64,000 nucleotides of DNA, taken from CAZVQX01 sp964629735. GTDB taxonomy: Bacteria; Bacillota_I; Bacilli_A; RF39; UBA660. Position numbers and translations under genes: made by a program. The DNA is taken from contig CAZVQX010000001.1 in assembly GCA_964629735.1 (NCBI GenBank), positions 94,957 through 158,956 of the forward strand, in the 5' to 3' direction. Positions 55,150 through 64,000 of the stretch are shown here, piece by piece. How positions within the stretch are numbered: position 1 is the stretch's first letter; every line of letters starts with the position of its first letter. The notes under the pieces are model-generated. The model saw only the letters and a list, made by a program, of their open reading frames with translations. It had not been told where the DNA came from and ran no database searches.

Positions 55150-57204
55150 ATGATGAGTGTAAGAGAATATGCTGATGATATGGGGAGAGCGGTTGATGAA
55201 ATATTAAGTTATTGTGATGAGATTGGTATTAATGTCTTTGGTGCTGATGATGAATTATCAGAATCTGAAATTATTGAGTTAGATAATCGAATTGCTATGG
55301 AAGTGGATGAGGAATTGATTGAAAAGTTAGTTGAAACTCAAGATATTGTTGAAGAAGAAGATAAAAACATTAAGAAAAAAGTCAAAGGTACTTTTAAAGA
55401 ACGTAAAAAAGCAATATATAAAAATCGTGAAAAGCTAACTGATCATACTAATCAAAGTGATAATATTCTTCTGTATAAAGAGAATATGACAGTAAGAGAT
55501 TTATCTGATGCCGTTGGTGTACCAGCTGCCGAAATAATTAAATGTTTATTTAATTTAGGGATTATTGCAAATGTTAATAGTAATCTTGATTTTGAAACGG
55601 TTGAGATTATTGCCGTTGATTATAACAAAGAATTAAAAAAAGAAGAAACAATGGATATTTGCAATTTTGAAGAATTTGAATTTATTGATAACCCAGAAGA
55701 TTTAATGTCAAGACCACCAATTGTAACAATTATGGGACATGTTGATCATGGGAAAACAACATTATTAGACACTATTAGGAAAGCTAATATTGCAGCCGGG
55801 GAGGCTGGTGGAATTACTCAAACTGTTGGTGCTTATCAAACAAAATGTAATGATAAATTGATTACTTTTATAGATACTCCAGGGCATGCAGCTTTTACAC
55901 AAATGCGTGCTCGTGGTGCAAGTATTACTGATATTGTTATTATTATTGTTGCGGCAGATGATGGTGTTATGCCACAAACTAAAGAGGCAATTGATCATGC
56001 ATTAGCTGCAAATGTACCAATTATTGTTGCTATCAATAAAATTGATAAGCCAGGTGCAAATCCTGAAAAAATTATGACAGAATTAACCGAATGTGGTTTA
56101 ATGCCTGATACATGGGGCGGTGAAACTTTATACAGTAATATATCAGCATTAACTGGTGAGGGTATCAATGATTTGTTGGAAAATATTTTATTAATTTCCT
56201 CAATTAAAGACTATAAAGCAAATCCTAATCGTTATGCTAGTGGTACTGTTATTGAATCTGAATTAGATAAAAGGGTTGGTTCAATAGTAACGCTAATCGT
56301 TCAAAATGGAACCCTTCGTTTAGGCGATCCTATTGTTGTTGGTAGTTGTTATGGTCGGGTTAGAAGTTTAAAAAATGAGTCTAATGAAGATATAACTGAG
56401 GCATATCCATCTCAACCGGTGTTTATAACAGGTTTAAATGAATTGCCTATTGCTGGTGATAAATTTATGGCTTTTGAAACTGAAAAGCAAGCAAAATGTA
56501 TTGCCAATGAACGCAAGAAAATGCAAACAATAACTCCTGAAAAACGTGAGGTTACAAATTTAGATGATTTATTTTCGAAAATTCAGGATGGTGTTAAAGA
56601 AATTAAATTAATTGTTAAAGCAGATTTAAATGGTAGTGCTGAGGCTTTAAAATCAACATTAGAACAGATAGAAGTTGAAGGTGTTAAAGTAGCTGTTATT
56701 CGTAGTAGCGTGGGCACTATTACAGAAAATGATGTGTTACTTGCTCAAGCTTCTGATGCTGTTATTATTGGTTTCAATGTTAGGCCAAATAGCGAAGTTA
56801 GAGAATATGCAAAAGAAAATGATGTTGAAATAAGATTATATGATGTAATTTATAAAGCGGTTGAAGATGTTGAAAAAGCAATGAAAGGTATGTTAGATCC
56901 AACTTATGAAGAACGAATAACTGGTTCGGCTGAAGTTCGCCAATTATTTAAATTTTCAAAAGTAGGTACAATTGCTGGAAGTTATGTTACTGATGGTGTT
57001 GTCAAAGCTAAAGGAAAAGCACGTATTATTCGTGATGGGATTGTCATCTATGATGGTGATGTTCAAAGTGTCCAAAGAGAAAAAGATTCAGTACGTGAAG
57101 TGAAAAAAGGTTTGGAATGTGGTATTACTATCGAAAAGTTTAATGATATTAAAGTTGGGGATATTATTGAATGTTATGAAATGGTTGAAAAAAAGGTGAT
57201 ATAA
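55150..57204 (+). CDS. infB: Translation initiation factor IF-2
   Basis: A 684-residue IF-2. The N-terminal part is short with one or two IF2-N-type helical modules ([19 protein letters not shown] and [19 protein letters not shown]). The G domain has [20 protein letters not shown] and NKIDKPGA. It positions fMet-tRNA on the small subunit. The ATG at 55150 is chosen behind GAGGTGA; a further ATG follows at once. Confidence 0.95.
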   Translation: MMSVREYADDMGRAVDEILSYCDEIGINVFGADDELSESEIIELDNRIAMEVDEELIEKLVETQDIVEEEDKNIKKKVKGTFKERKKAIYKNREKLTDHTNQSDNILLYKENMTVRDLSDAVGVPAAEIIKCLFNLGIIANVNSNLDFETVEIIAVDYNKELKKEETMDICNFEEFEFIDNPEDLMSRPPIVTIMGHVDHGKTTLLDTIRKANIAAGEAGGITQTVGAYQTKCNDKLITFIDTPGHAAFTQMRARGASITDIVIIIVAADDGVMPQTKEAIDHALAANVPIIVAINKIDKPGANPEKIMTELTECGLMPDTWGGETLYSNISALTGEGINDLLENILLISSIKDYKANPNRYASGTVIESELDKRVGSIVTLIVQNGTLRLGDPIVVGSCYGRVRSLKNESNEDITEAYPSQPVFITGLNELPIAGDKFMAFETEKQAKCIANERKKMQTITPEKREVTNLDDLFSKIQDGVKEIKLIVKADLNGSAEALKSTLEQIEVEGVKVAVIRSSVGTITENDVLLAQASDAVIIGFNVRPNSEVREYAKENDVEIRLYDVIYKAVEDVEKAMKGMLDPTYEERITGSAEVRQLFKFSKVGTIAGSYVTDGVVKAKGKARIIRDGIVIYDGDVQSVQREKDSVREVKKGLECGITIEKFNDIKVGDIIECYEMVEKKVI

Positions 57205-57542
57205 TGAGTTTGAAAATTAATAGATTAGAAAGCACTCTTGTTAAAGAGATTAGTTATATACTAGCTAATGAAGTTAAAGATAAATCAATTAACTTTGTAA
57301 CTGTAACAGCAACTAAGATTAATAATGATTTTAGTTTAGCTAAAATATATATAACTGTATTAGAAGAATCCAAAAAAGAAGAAACGATATTAGCGTTGAA
57401 TAAAGCTAAAGGCTTTATAAGAACTAAACTACATGAGAGAATTGATATTAGACAAGTACCAGAATTAATTTTTGTTTATGATGATTCAATTGCTTATGGT
57501 AATAAAATTGAAAATATAATAGATAAATTAAATAAAAAATAA
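57204..57542 (+). CDS. rbfA: Ribosome-binding factor A
   Basis: A 112-residue KH-like cold-shock ribosome assembly factor (SLKINRLESTLVKEISYIL; FIRTKLHERIDIRQVPELIF). It overlaps infB by one base and ends the operon. Confidence 0.93.
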   Translation: MSLKINRLESTLVKEISYILANEVKDKSINFVTVTATKINNDFSLAKIYITVLEESKKEETILALNKAKGFIRTKLHERIDIRQVPELIFVYDDSIAYGNKIENIIDKLNKK

Positions 57543-57549
57543 ATAAAGT

Positions 57550-57617
57550 AAAATGTGGATAAGAAAAATTATATTTACAAATATAATTTTTCTTAAAGGC
57601 CGCGTTTTTTTATTGGT
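57550..57617 (+). terminator. Long compound terminator
   Basis: An inner 14-pair stem (AAGAAAAATTATAT with ATATAATTTTTCTT) is enclosed by an outer stem (AAAATGTGG with CCGCGTTTT, two G-T pairs), then a T-run. It ends the nusA operon and isolates the next gene. Confidence 0.85.
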
Positions 57618-57651
57618 ATCTTATTTAATAAAATGGTTTTCTTTACATTTA

Positions 57652-57680
57652 TTGACTATGCTTTAAATGTTTGATATAAT
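57652..57680 (+). promoter_or_regulatory. Consensus promoter for the giant surface protein
   Basis: TTGACT, a 17-base spacer and TATAAT with an extended TGA: the best-scoring promoter by eye in the window. Confidence 0.82.
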
Positions 57681-57725
57681 ATATTAATCTATAGTACTAG
57701 AAGGCTTTATATCAGGTGATGGTGA

Positions 57726-60700
57726 ATGAAAAAAAATAAAAAAGGTTTTACGTTAATAGAGCTATTGGCTACTATAATAATAATAGGCGTTGTATTATTA
57801 ATTGCTTTTGCTCTAATTAATAATATAGTTGGAACGGTTCGAAAAAGAACTTGTTTTTTAAATACTAAATCAATGGAAAAAGCCGCACTAAATTATGTGG
57901 TTTTTGAAAATAAAAAATTGCCTAAATCAAGTTCGATAAATATACCACTTGAAGAATTACGTTCAAAAAAATATATAACTGAAGTATTAGATCCGACAGA
58001 TTTGAAAACTAATTGTGAAGGTTATGTAACAATAACAGAAGAGAATGGTAATTACAAAACAGAAGGTCATCTAGTCTGCCCAACATATTGTAATTCAGAT
58101 GATTATATTGATGATAATAGTGACGAACAACGACATGGTAAATATTACGCCGGGGAAAATCCAAACAATTGGGTTTTATTTGGCCGTTATGATCAATCAT
58201 CTGTATATGGAATACTGTGGAGAATTATAAAAACAGATGATGGTGGTATAAAGTTAGTTTTTGAAGGATTGGAAAATGGTGGGGATATCCCCTTAGAGGA
58301 TGGTAGAACATTTCACTCAGCCACAACAGGTATTCAATATGATGAAGATGGAAAAAACTTTTTTCAAAGTAGTAGTTTGAATTTAAGATTAAATAATTGG
58401 TTAGATAGTTTAGTAGTAACAGATAAGTATAAATATATAAAAAATACAAACTGGAAAATAGGTGGTATACCTAACTATAATCCAACTTCGAAAGATATTT
58501 TTATTAATTCTGAAGGAATTGATAGTGAAACCAATTATGGTAAATTTTCTGGTCTAAGTGATTTAAGTGGTATCGCCCTTTTAAATCCTAGTGATTTTAT
58601 GTCAACCTCATCTAATGAAGCGTGTATAAACAGTTATAAATCAGGAGGATCATACAATCCTTGTGCTTTTTCGAATGGAGAAAAAAACAATTTTTTACAT
58701 AAAAATAAATATCATTTTTGGACAATGAATGCAAGTAGTGATACAAGTAATAAAGCTTGGTATATAAATAATGTTGGTCAAATAACAACAGGTTTTACTA
58801 ATTCTTCTGTAATATCAGTAAGACCGGTTATTAATTTGGATAAAAATGTAAATTTTTTATCAGGGAGTGGAACGATAGATGACCCATACATTTTAGAAGA
58901 ATATATGATAAATATTAAGAACTCTCCTATAATAACGTTAAATGAACAGGAAATTATAGTTGTAAGAGAAGACGAACAGTATATAGAGTATGGTGCAACA
59001 GCATATGACCCAGAAGACGGTGATATAACAGATAAAATCGTCATAACTAGTAATATAAATACAACAATACCTGGACATTATGAAGTGAAATATGATGTAC
59101 AAGATAGTGATGGCAATAACGCTCCTACTGCAATAAGAAAAGTAATAGTATCACCTAAAGAGAGTCCAATAATTACATTGAATGGTTCAAATCCTTTAAG
59201 AATAACATTAAAAAGTCAATATGAAGAATTAGGCGCTAAAGCTATTGATCCTTTTTATGGTGATATCAGTAGTGATATTGAGATAACTGGTAATGTTAAT
59301 ACTGATGAGCTAGGTGTATATGAGATTACATATACAGTAATAAATAAAGATAATGTTATAGCAACACCGGTAGTAAGAAAAGTAATAGTAGAACCACCCC
59401 GACCAGAATTGATTTTAAATGGGGATAATCCAACAAATGTATATGTTGGTGGAACTTATGAAGAGTTAGGTGCAAATGCTTATGATCAAGTTGATGGCGA
59501 TATTACAAATAGTATTGAAAAAACAATAATAAGATATGAAACTATAAAAATTAATGATAGATATAAAACGAATGTAAAAGAAGTTAATGAAATAATAGTT
59601 GATAAAAAATATCGATATGAAATTTTTTATAAGGTTACAAATAGTTTTGGTGTTACAGTTTCTAAAATAAGAAATGTTTATATATTGCCTGATGATGGCC
59701 CTATAATAAATTTTAAACCAATAAGTAATGATGATTCTAAGCAAATTCAATCAACTAAGATAACTGCAACAAAAAATAAATATGATGTTGATCCTGATAG
59801 TTTAAAGTATATGTGGATTCATGATAAGTGGCATATGCCAAAAAACAAAACTTTAGAAAGTTTAATTAATAATAAATTTACTAATGGTGATATGATAAAT
59901 AAGGGTGGCGTAACAGGATTATATAAGTTATATGCAATAGCAAAAGATATTTACGGAAATACAACAATAAAATCAACCGGATATTTCCGTATTGATAATT
60001 CAAAATCGTCGCTTTGGTTGAATGGTGGAAATCCGCAAAGAATATTAATTGGCAATCCATATAAAGAATTAGGTGCAACGGCTTATGATAAATTTTATAG
60101 TGGGTATATAACTAGTAGAATCCAAATTGATTCTTCATCAGTTAATACTAATGTAGCTGGTATGTATTATGTTAAATATTCTGTAAAAGATGATGCCTTA
60201 AATGAGACCGTTCGAAATAGAAAAGTTGATGTTTATTTATCAAAACCTATAATAACATTAAATGGTTCAATTAATGAAAAAGTTATTTTAGGAAGAGAAT
60301 ATATTGAAAAAGGTGCTAGAGCAATCGATGAAAAAGATGGTGATATATCGCACTTAATTGAAATTAGTGGTAATGTTAATACATCTAAAGTCGGAATATA
60401 TCCTATTACTTATACAGTAACAAATAGTTTAGGTGTAACAACGACTCTTATCAAAAATGTAGAAGTGTATATCCCAGAGCCTGTAATAACAATAAATGGT
60501 GATAACCCATTATCTCATAGAATTTTGTTGCCATATAAAGAACTTGGAGCAACAGCTTATGATGAAATTGATGGAGATATAACAGATCAAATTAAAATTG
60601 TGAGTAATGTGAATGTTTCAATTAAAGGATTGTATGAAGTTGAATATACAGTAACTAACAGTAATAATAAAACAACCACAGTAACTAGAAAAGTTGATGT

Positions 60701-63700
60701 GTATATCCCGGTACCAGAGATAACGTTAAATGGTCCGGAGTTTATTAAACTTTATCGAAATGATATATATGAAGAATTAGGTGCAAATGCAATAGATGAG
60801 ATTGATGGAGATATAACAGATAAAATTAATTTAACAGGTAGTGTTAATCCGTCAAAGGTTGGAACATACAAACTTATTTATGAAGTTGTAAATAGTCTAG
60901 GAGAAAAATCATCTAAAATTAGAACCGTTCAAGTTGTAGAACCTAGCGTTGAAATTAATTTATTAGGAAAAAATCCTTATGAGATGTATATAGGTGATAA
61001 ATATATAGAACCCGGATTTGTTGCTATTCATGAAGTTTTAGGCGATGTAACAGATAAAGTAATAGTTAACAGTAAAGTAAATCCTAATATTGAAGGGCAC
61101 TATAAAATAGAATATAGTTTTTTTGATAGGTCGGTTGAAAAAATAACGACAGTATCTAGATCTGTGAGAGTATTACCACCTGAAATAAATTTGACATTAA
61201 ATGGTGATAGTTTAATATTTATACCGGTTGGTAATGCATATAAAGAGTTAGGCGCCACTGCAATTGATGCTAAAGATGGTGATATTTCTCATTTAATAAA
61301 AATAACGACGGATTTAAATACAAATATTGTTGGTGAGTATAATGCAGAATATACAGTTACGAGTAATTATGGTGTTAGTAGAAAAATAACAAGAAAAATT
61401 TATGTTGTAGCATTAGAAGGACCATATATAAAATTTCAACCAAATGGAGATGCAGTATATAAACAAAACAACTCTGTAACGGTTATAATCGAAAAAAATA
61501 TAGGTGAAATTGATTTAAGTTCACTTAAGTATTTGTGGAGTAGTAAATTGGATGTTCCTTCTGAAGATGTTTTTGTAAATGTTTTTAATAATTCAGAAAT
61601 AATAAAAACCCCTACAGATGTTAACGGTCCATATTACTTATGGGTATTAGCTAAGGATGTTTTAGGTAATGTCACAATACAGGCAAGTAATAGATTTTTG
61701 TTAGATAATAAACCACCAGTTATTTCATTAAAAGGGTCAAATATTATTGAATTGCCAGTTGATGGTGTTTATAGGGAATTAGGTGCAACAGTAATTGAAG
61801 AACATAGTGGTTTAAATGATGACGGATTAGTTATTACAAGTAATCTTGTGCCTGGTATGTTAGGCACTTATACAATAACTTATGATGCAACTGATAAGGC
61901 CGGTTTAAAGGCTAAAACAGTGACTCGAACTGTAAATGTCGTTGAAGCTAGTTTAAAAGATGCTCCTGGTGATGGTTATGTTCAAAAGTATTATGCAGAA
62001 TATTTTGTTGGTGAAAATCCAAATAACTGGGTAGAATTTGGAAATGTTGCTGATTCAGATTATGATTACGTGCCTATTTTATGGCGTATTATTAAGGCTG
62101 ATGACAATGGTATTAAAATAGTTTATGAGGGTACTAAAAATGAACAAAACAAAAAACCCATTGAAAATGGGAAGGTAGCAACCGGTATTTTTAGTAATAC
62201 TAATAATAATTATGACACATCAACTATTCGTATGTTTTTAGATAATTGGTATATTAACTTACAAGAACCTAGTAAAGATAAACTAGTGAAAAAAATTAAC
62301 TGGTGTGTCGGATCGATAAATTCACCATATGAGATTGAAAATTTTAAAAACGATGAATGTACAGTTAGAACAGCTACAGAGAGTGCAATTGGTTTATTGT
62401 ATAGTGGTGATTATTTATTAACTAGTGAAACGGCTTGTAGTGCTTACAATCAAGCATCTTGTGGTACTAGTAACTTTTTAAGAAAAGATTATGATTATAT
62501 GACGTTAAACGGTGATAAAACAAATGATAATTATATTTTTGGTGTTGAAACAACTGGTGCTTTAAGAAGAAGTTCTAATGATAAGATTCAAGGGATTAGA
62601 CCGGTGATTAATCTAAAACCTAATGTATTAATTTTAGGTGGTAATGGTACTTTAGCAAATCCTTATAAATTAAATACAAGAGAAACAATTATTGATAATA
62701 AACCACCAATTGTTAAATTCACACCAGAGTCCTCAACTGGATATATTCAAGGTAGGTCTATTGAAGTAATTGTTACAGATGATATAACAGGTGTTGATCC
62801 AAATACATTAAAATATGTTTGGACAAAAAGTTCAACCCAACCAAGTATTGAGTTAATAACTAATAATTTTGTTAACGGTCAAAAAATAGAATTGCCAACA
62901 GAAGAAAGTACAAATTATTATTTATGGGTTTTGGCTAAAGATAGAAAAGGGAATCAAACAATAACAAGTGGTGGCCCATATTTAGCAGATAATACAGCTC
63001 CAATAATAACTATTAATGGTTCGACAGAAATTTTTCATAAATTAGGTAATAAATATATTGATTTAGGTGCCACCGCTGTTGATAATATAGACGGTCCTGT
63101 TGCGATAAAAGTGGAAACAAATTTAAATATTAATATTCGTGGAACATACGAAATTATTTATAAAGCAACTGATAAATCAGGTAATACTGCTATTGCTAAA
63201 AGAACGGTAATTGTTAATTTAATTGAAATAAGAACACCAGAGGATTTATATAATATTAGAAATAATATATATTCAGATTATATAATTGTAAATGATATAG
63301 ATATGGGTTCTAGCAATTATGCTGATAGTTTTCCAATAATTGAAGATTTTTATGGCACCATAGATGGTAATAATAAAAAAATTATTGGTTTGAATATTAA
63401 TGGAGAAGGTTTATTTAAAAACTTGCATTCTGGGGTTGAATTATATGATTTTAAATTGGTAGATTTTTCTAATGCTTCATCAACACTTTCAAATGTTGGT
63501 TCTTTAACTGGAATCATAAATAGTGATGGAATAAAAATAAGCGGTATTGAAATTACTGGTAATTCAATTATCCATGGGAATAATTATGTGGGCGGAATAT
63601 TTGGTAGAAATACTCGACACATTAATATAAAAAATATAAGTGTTAAAGCTGCAATTAAGGGTGTTGATTATGTTGGTGGTTTAGTAGGTTATTCAAGCAC

Positions 63701-64000
63701 GATAGATATAGATAACTCTAGTAATAGTTCAGTAGTGAATGGAAATAATAATGTAGGTGGATTGTTAGGATATTCATCAAATAGTGGAACCAAAATCACC
63801 AATAGTTATGCAACAGGCGATGTAAGAGGTAATCGTTATAATGTAGGCGGCTTAGCAGGTTATGTTAGTTCAGTCAATATAAGTATGTGTTATGCTAGTG
63901 GAAACGTAAGAGGAATGGATAATGTAGGTGGTTTTATAGGATATAGCAGTGGTGGAACAATAGAAAAAAGTTATGCCAGTGGAAATGTAGAGTCAACAAC
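57726..64000 (+). CDS. Giant pilin-headed surface protein, partial at the 3' end
   Basis: An open frame of at least 2,091 codons with no stop before the window ends. Gly7 in KKNKKGFTLIELL marks a type IV prepilin signal. Then: a lectin-like module (residues ~138-390), Ig-like repeats of the DUF5011 type (ELGATAYDEIDGDIT, then a YEVEYTVTNS strand) from ~398 to ~1408, a second lectin-like module (~1420-1648), further Ig-like modules (~1659-1825), then GLUG-type repeats (VGGLVGYSS, VGGLLGYSS, VGGLAGYVS and others) from ~1830 onwards. The two lectin-like modules share GENPNNWV, ILWRIIK and RPVINL and have paired cysteines; their resemblance to DUF6273 or C-type lectin folds is only tentative. I count eleven DUF5011-type copies and three modules of another kind. 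The ATG at 57726 is behind AGGTGATGGTGA. Likely a very large surface adhesin. Confidence 0.88.
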   Translation, partial: MKKNKKGFTLIELLATIIIIGVVLLIAFALINNIVGTVRKRTCFLNTKSMEKAALNYVVFENKKLPKSSSINIPLEELRSKKYITEVLDPTDLKTNCEGYVTITEENGNYKTEGHLVCPTYCNSDDYIDDNSDEQRHGKYYAGENPNNWVLFGRYDQSSVYGILWRIIKTDDGGIKLVFEGLENGGDIPLEDGRTFHSATTGIQYDEDGKNFFQSSSLNLRLNNWLDSLVVTDKYKYIKNTNWKIGGIPNYNPTSKDIFINSEGIDSETNYGKFSGLSDLSGIALLNPSDFMSTSSNEACINSYKSGGSYNPCAFSNGEKNNFLHKNKYHFWTMNASSDTSNKAWYINNVGQITTGFTNSSVISVRPVINLDKNVNFLSGSGTIDDPYILEEYMINIKNSPIITLNEQEIIVVREDEQYIEYGATAYDPEDGDITDKIVITSNINTTIPGHYEVKYDVQDSDGNNAPTAIRKVIVSPKESPIITLNGSNPLRITLKSQYEELGAKAIDPFYGDISSDIEITGNVNTDELGVYEITYTVINKDNVIATPVVRKVIVEPPRPELILNGDNPTNVYVGGTYEELGANAYDQVDGDITNSIEKTIIRYETIKINDRYKTNVKEVNEIIVDKKYRYEIFYKVTNSFGVTVSKIRNVYILPDDGPIINFKPISNDDSKQIQSTKITATKNKYDVDPDSLKYMWIHDKWHMPKNKTLESLINNKFTNGDMINKGGVTGLYKLYAIAKDIYGNTTIKSTGYFRIDNSKSSLWLNGGNPQRILIGNPYKELGATAYDKFYSGYITSRIQIDSSSVNTNVAGMYYVKYSVKDDALNETVRNRKVDVYLSKPIITLNGSINEKVILGREYIEKGARAIDEKDGDISHLIEISGNVNTSKVGIYPITYTVTNSLGVTTTLIKNVEVYIPEPVITINGDNPLSHRILLPYKELGATAYDEIDGDITDQIKIVSNVNVSIKGLYEVEYTVTNSNNKTTTVTRKVDVYIPVPEITLNGPEFIKLYRNDIYEELGANAIDEIDGDITDKINLTGSVNPSKVGTYKLIYEVVNSLGEKSSKIRTVQVVEPSVEINLLGKNPYEMYIGDKYIEPGFVAIHEVLGDVTDKVIVNSKVNPNIEGHYKIEYSFFDRSVEKITTVSRSVRVLPPEINLTLNGDSLIFIPVGNAYKELGATAIDAKDGDISHLIKITTDLNTNIVGEYNAEYTVTSNYGVSRKITRKIYVVALEGPYIKFQPNGDAVYKQNNSVTVIIEKNIGEIDLSSLKYLWSSKLDVPSEDVFVNVFNNSEIIKTPTDVNGPYYLWVLAKDVLGNVTIQASNRFLLDNKPPVISLKGSNIIELPVDGVYRELGATVIEEHSGLNDDGLVITSNLVPGMLGTYTITYDATDKAGLKAKTVTRTVNVVEASLKDAPGDGYVQKYYAEYFVGENPNNWVEFGNVADSDYDYVPILWRIIKADDNGIKIVYEGTKNEQNKKPIENGKVATGIFSNTNNNYDTSTIRMFLDNWYINLQEPSKDKLVKKINWCVGSINSPYEIENFKNDECTVRTATESAIGLLYSGDYLLTSETACSAYNQASCGTSNFLRKDYDYMTLNGDKTNDNYIFGVETTGALRRSSNDKIQGIRPVINLKPNVLILGGNGTLANPYKLNTRETIIDNKPPIVKFTPESSTGYIQGRSIEVIVTDDITGVDPNTLKYVWTKSSTQPSIELITNNFVNGQKIELPTEESTNYYLWVLAKDRKGNQTITSGGPYLADNTAPIITINGSTEIFHKLGNKYIDLGATAVDNIDGPVAIKVETNLNINIRGTYEIIYKATDKSGNTAIAKRTVIVNLIEIRTPEDLYNIRNNIYSDYIIVNDIDMGSSNYADSFPIIEDFYGTIDGNNKKIIGLNINGEGLFKNLHSGVELYDFKLVDFSNASSTLSNVGSLTGIINSDGIKISGIEITGNSIIHGNNYVGGIFGRNTRHINIKNISVKAAIKGVDYVGGLVGYSSTIDIDNSSNSSVVNGNNNVGGLLGYSSNSGTKITNSYATGDVRGNRYNVGGLAGYVSSVNISMCYASGNVRGMDNVGGFIGYSSGGTIEKSYASGNVEST

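Noticed and set aside
59466..60078. Minus-strand frames inside the giant surface protein gene
   Set aside because: They are antisense to repeated Ig modules, and their composition reflects the mirror of Ile/Asn-rich codons.
58918..61950. Repeated pattern that could be mistaken for a CRISPR-like or tandem DNA repeat
   Set aside because: The repeat is at protein level (about 80-90 residues, diverged in DNA), in frame, and matches Ig-like domains.

Overview
The window is a continuous, gene-dense piece of a very AT-rich bacterial chromosome. It looks like an uncultured, anaerobic, endospore-forming member of the Bacilli close to the Mollicutes/Erysipelotrichia side of the Firmicutes. The evidence is Firmicutes gene order (rplI-dnaB-...-walJ-rlmH; S10-spc-alpha super-operon; rimP-nusA-rnpM-infB-rbfA), spore genes (spoIIR, a GerA/GerC/GerB receptor, a CotY/CotZ-type coat protein), LtaS-like and WhiA/YvcK proteins, and a desulfoferrodoxin instead of oxygen-dependent defences. 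The genetic code is standard: TGA is a stop (for example the secY/adk ATGA overlap) and Trp is TGG. The exact taxon cannot be fixed from sequence alone.

Layout. 0-8.3 kb: secA followed by a run of envelope genes (a double-thioredoxin protein, a PH-like protein, a triple-LysM protein, a thioredoxin-like lipoprotein, a single-ring Clp-type AAA+ ATPase, a Cys-less thioredoxin-like membrane protein) and trmL. 8.3-16.3 kb: a membrane protein with an acidic tail, a DUF368 lipid-carrier flippase, a spore coat gene, an LtaS-like synthase, a DUF2179 protein, small conserved genes, and yvcK-whiA. 16.3-21.9 kb: rplI-dnaB-M23 peptidase-walJ-rlmH, then spoIIR and an MntP/YtaF-like gene. 21.9-25.7 kb: a spore germination receptor operon on the minus strand. 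25.8-27.8 kb: a pilin-headed Ig-repeat surface protein. 27.9-30.2 kb: ychF and rpsF-ssb-rpsR. 30.2-44.4 kb: the ribosomal super-operon from rpsJ to rplQ, with secY, adk, map, infA and rpoA but no rpmD. 44.4-47.35 kb: a decayed ABC transporter operon. 47.8-53.3 kb: a short-chain dehydrogenase, a P-type Ca2+ ATPase, a superoxide reductase, a phosphoesterase and a CPBP protease. 53.4-57.6 kb: the nusA-infB operon with a leader terminator and a half-length RimP. 57.7-64 kb: the start of a giant gene that runs off the window (at least 2,091 codons), encoding a prepilin-type N-terminus followed by two lectin-like modules, at least eleven DUF5011-type Ig repeats and GLUG repeats.

How it fits together. 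Most of the window is housekeeping: secretion (SecA, SecY), ribosome assembly, translation factors and envelope synthesis. The accessory content is surface and spore biology: two pilin-headed repeat proteins, the germination receptor and the coat protein. Regulation visible in the sequence is mainly RNA-based: an S6:S18-type leader before rpsF, an S10-operon leader, a terminator in the nusA leader, and three genes (spoIIR, the MntP-like gene, the Ca2+ ATPase) whose Shine-Dalgarno sequence is one arm of a hairpin. Housekeeping promoters are recognisable, usually of the TGnTATAAT extended -10 type. No tRNA, rRNA, CRISPR array, insertion sequence or phage gene was seen.
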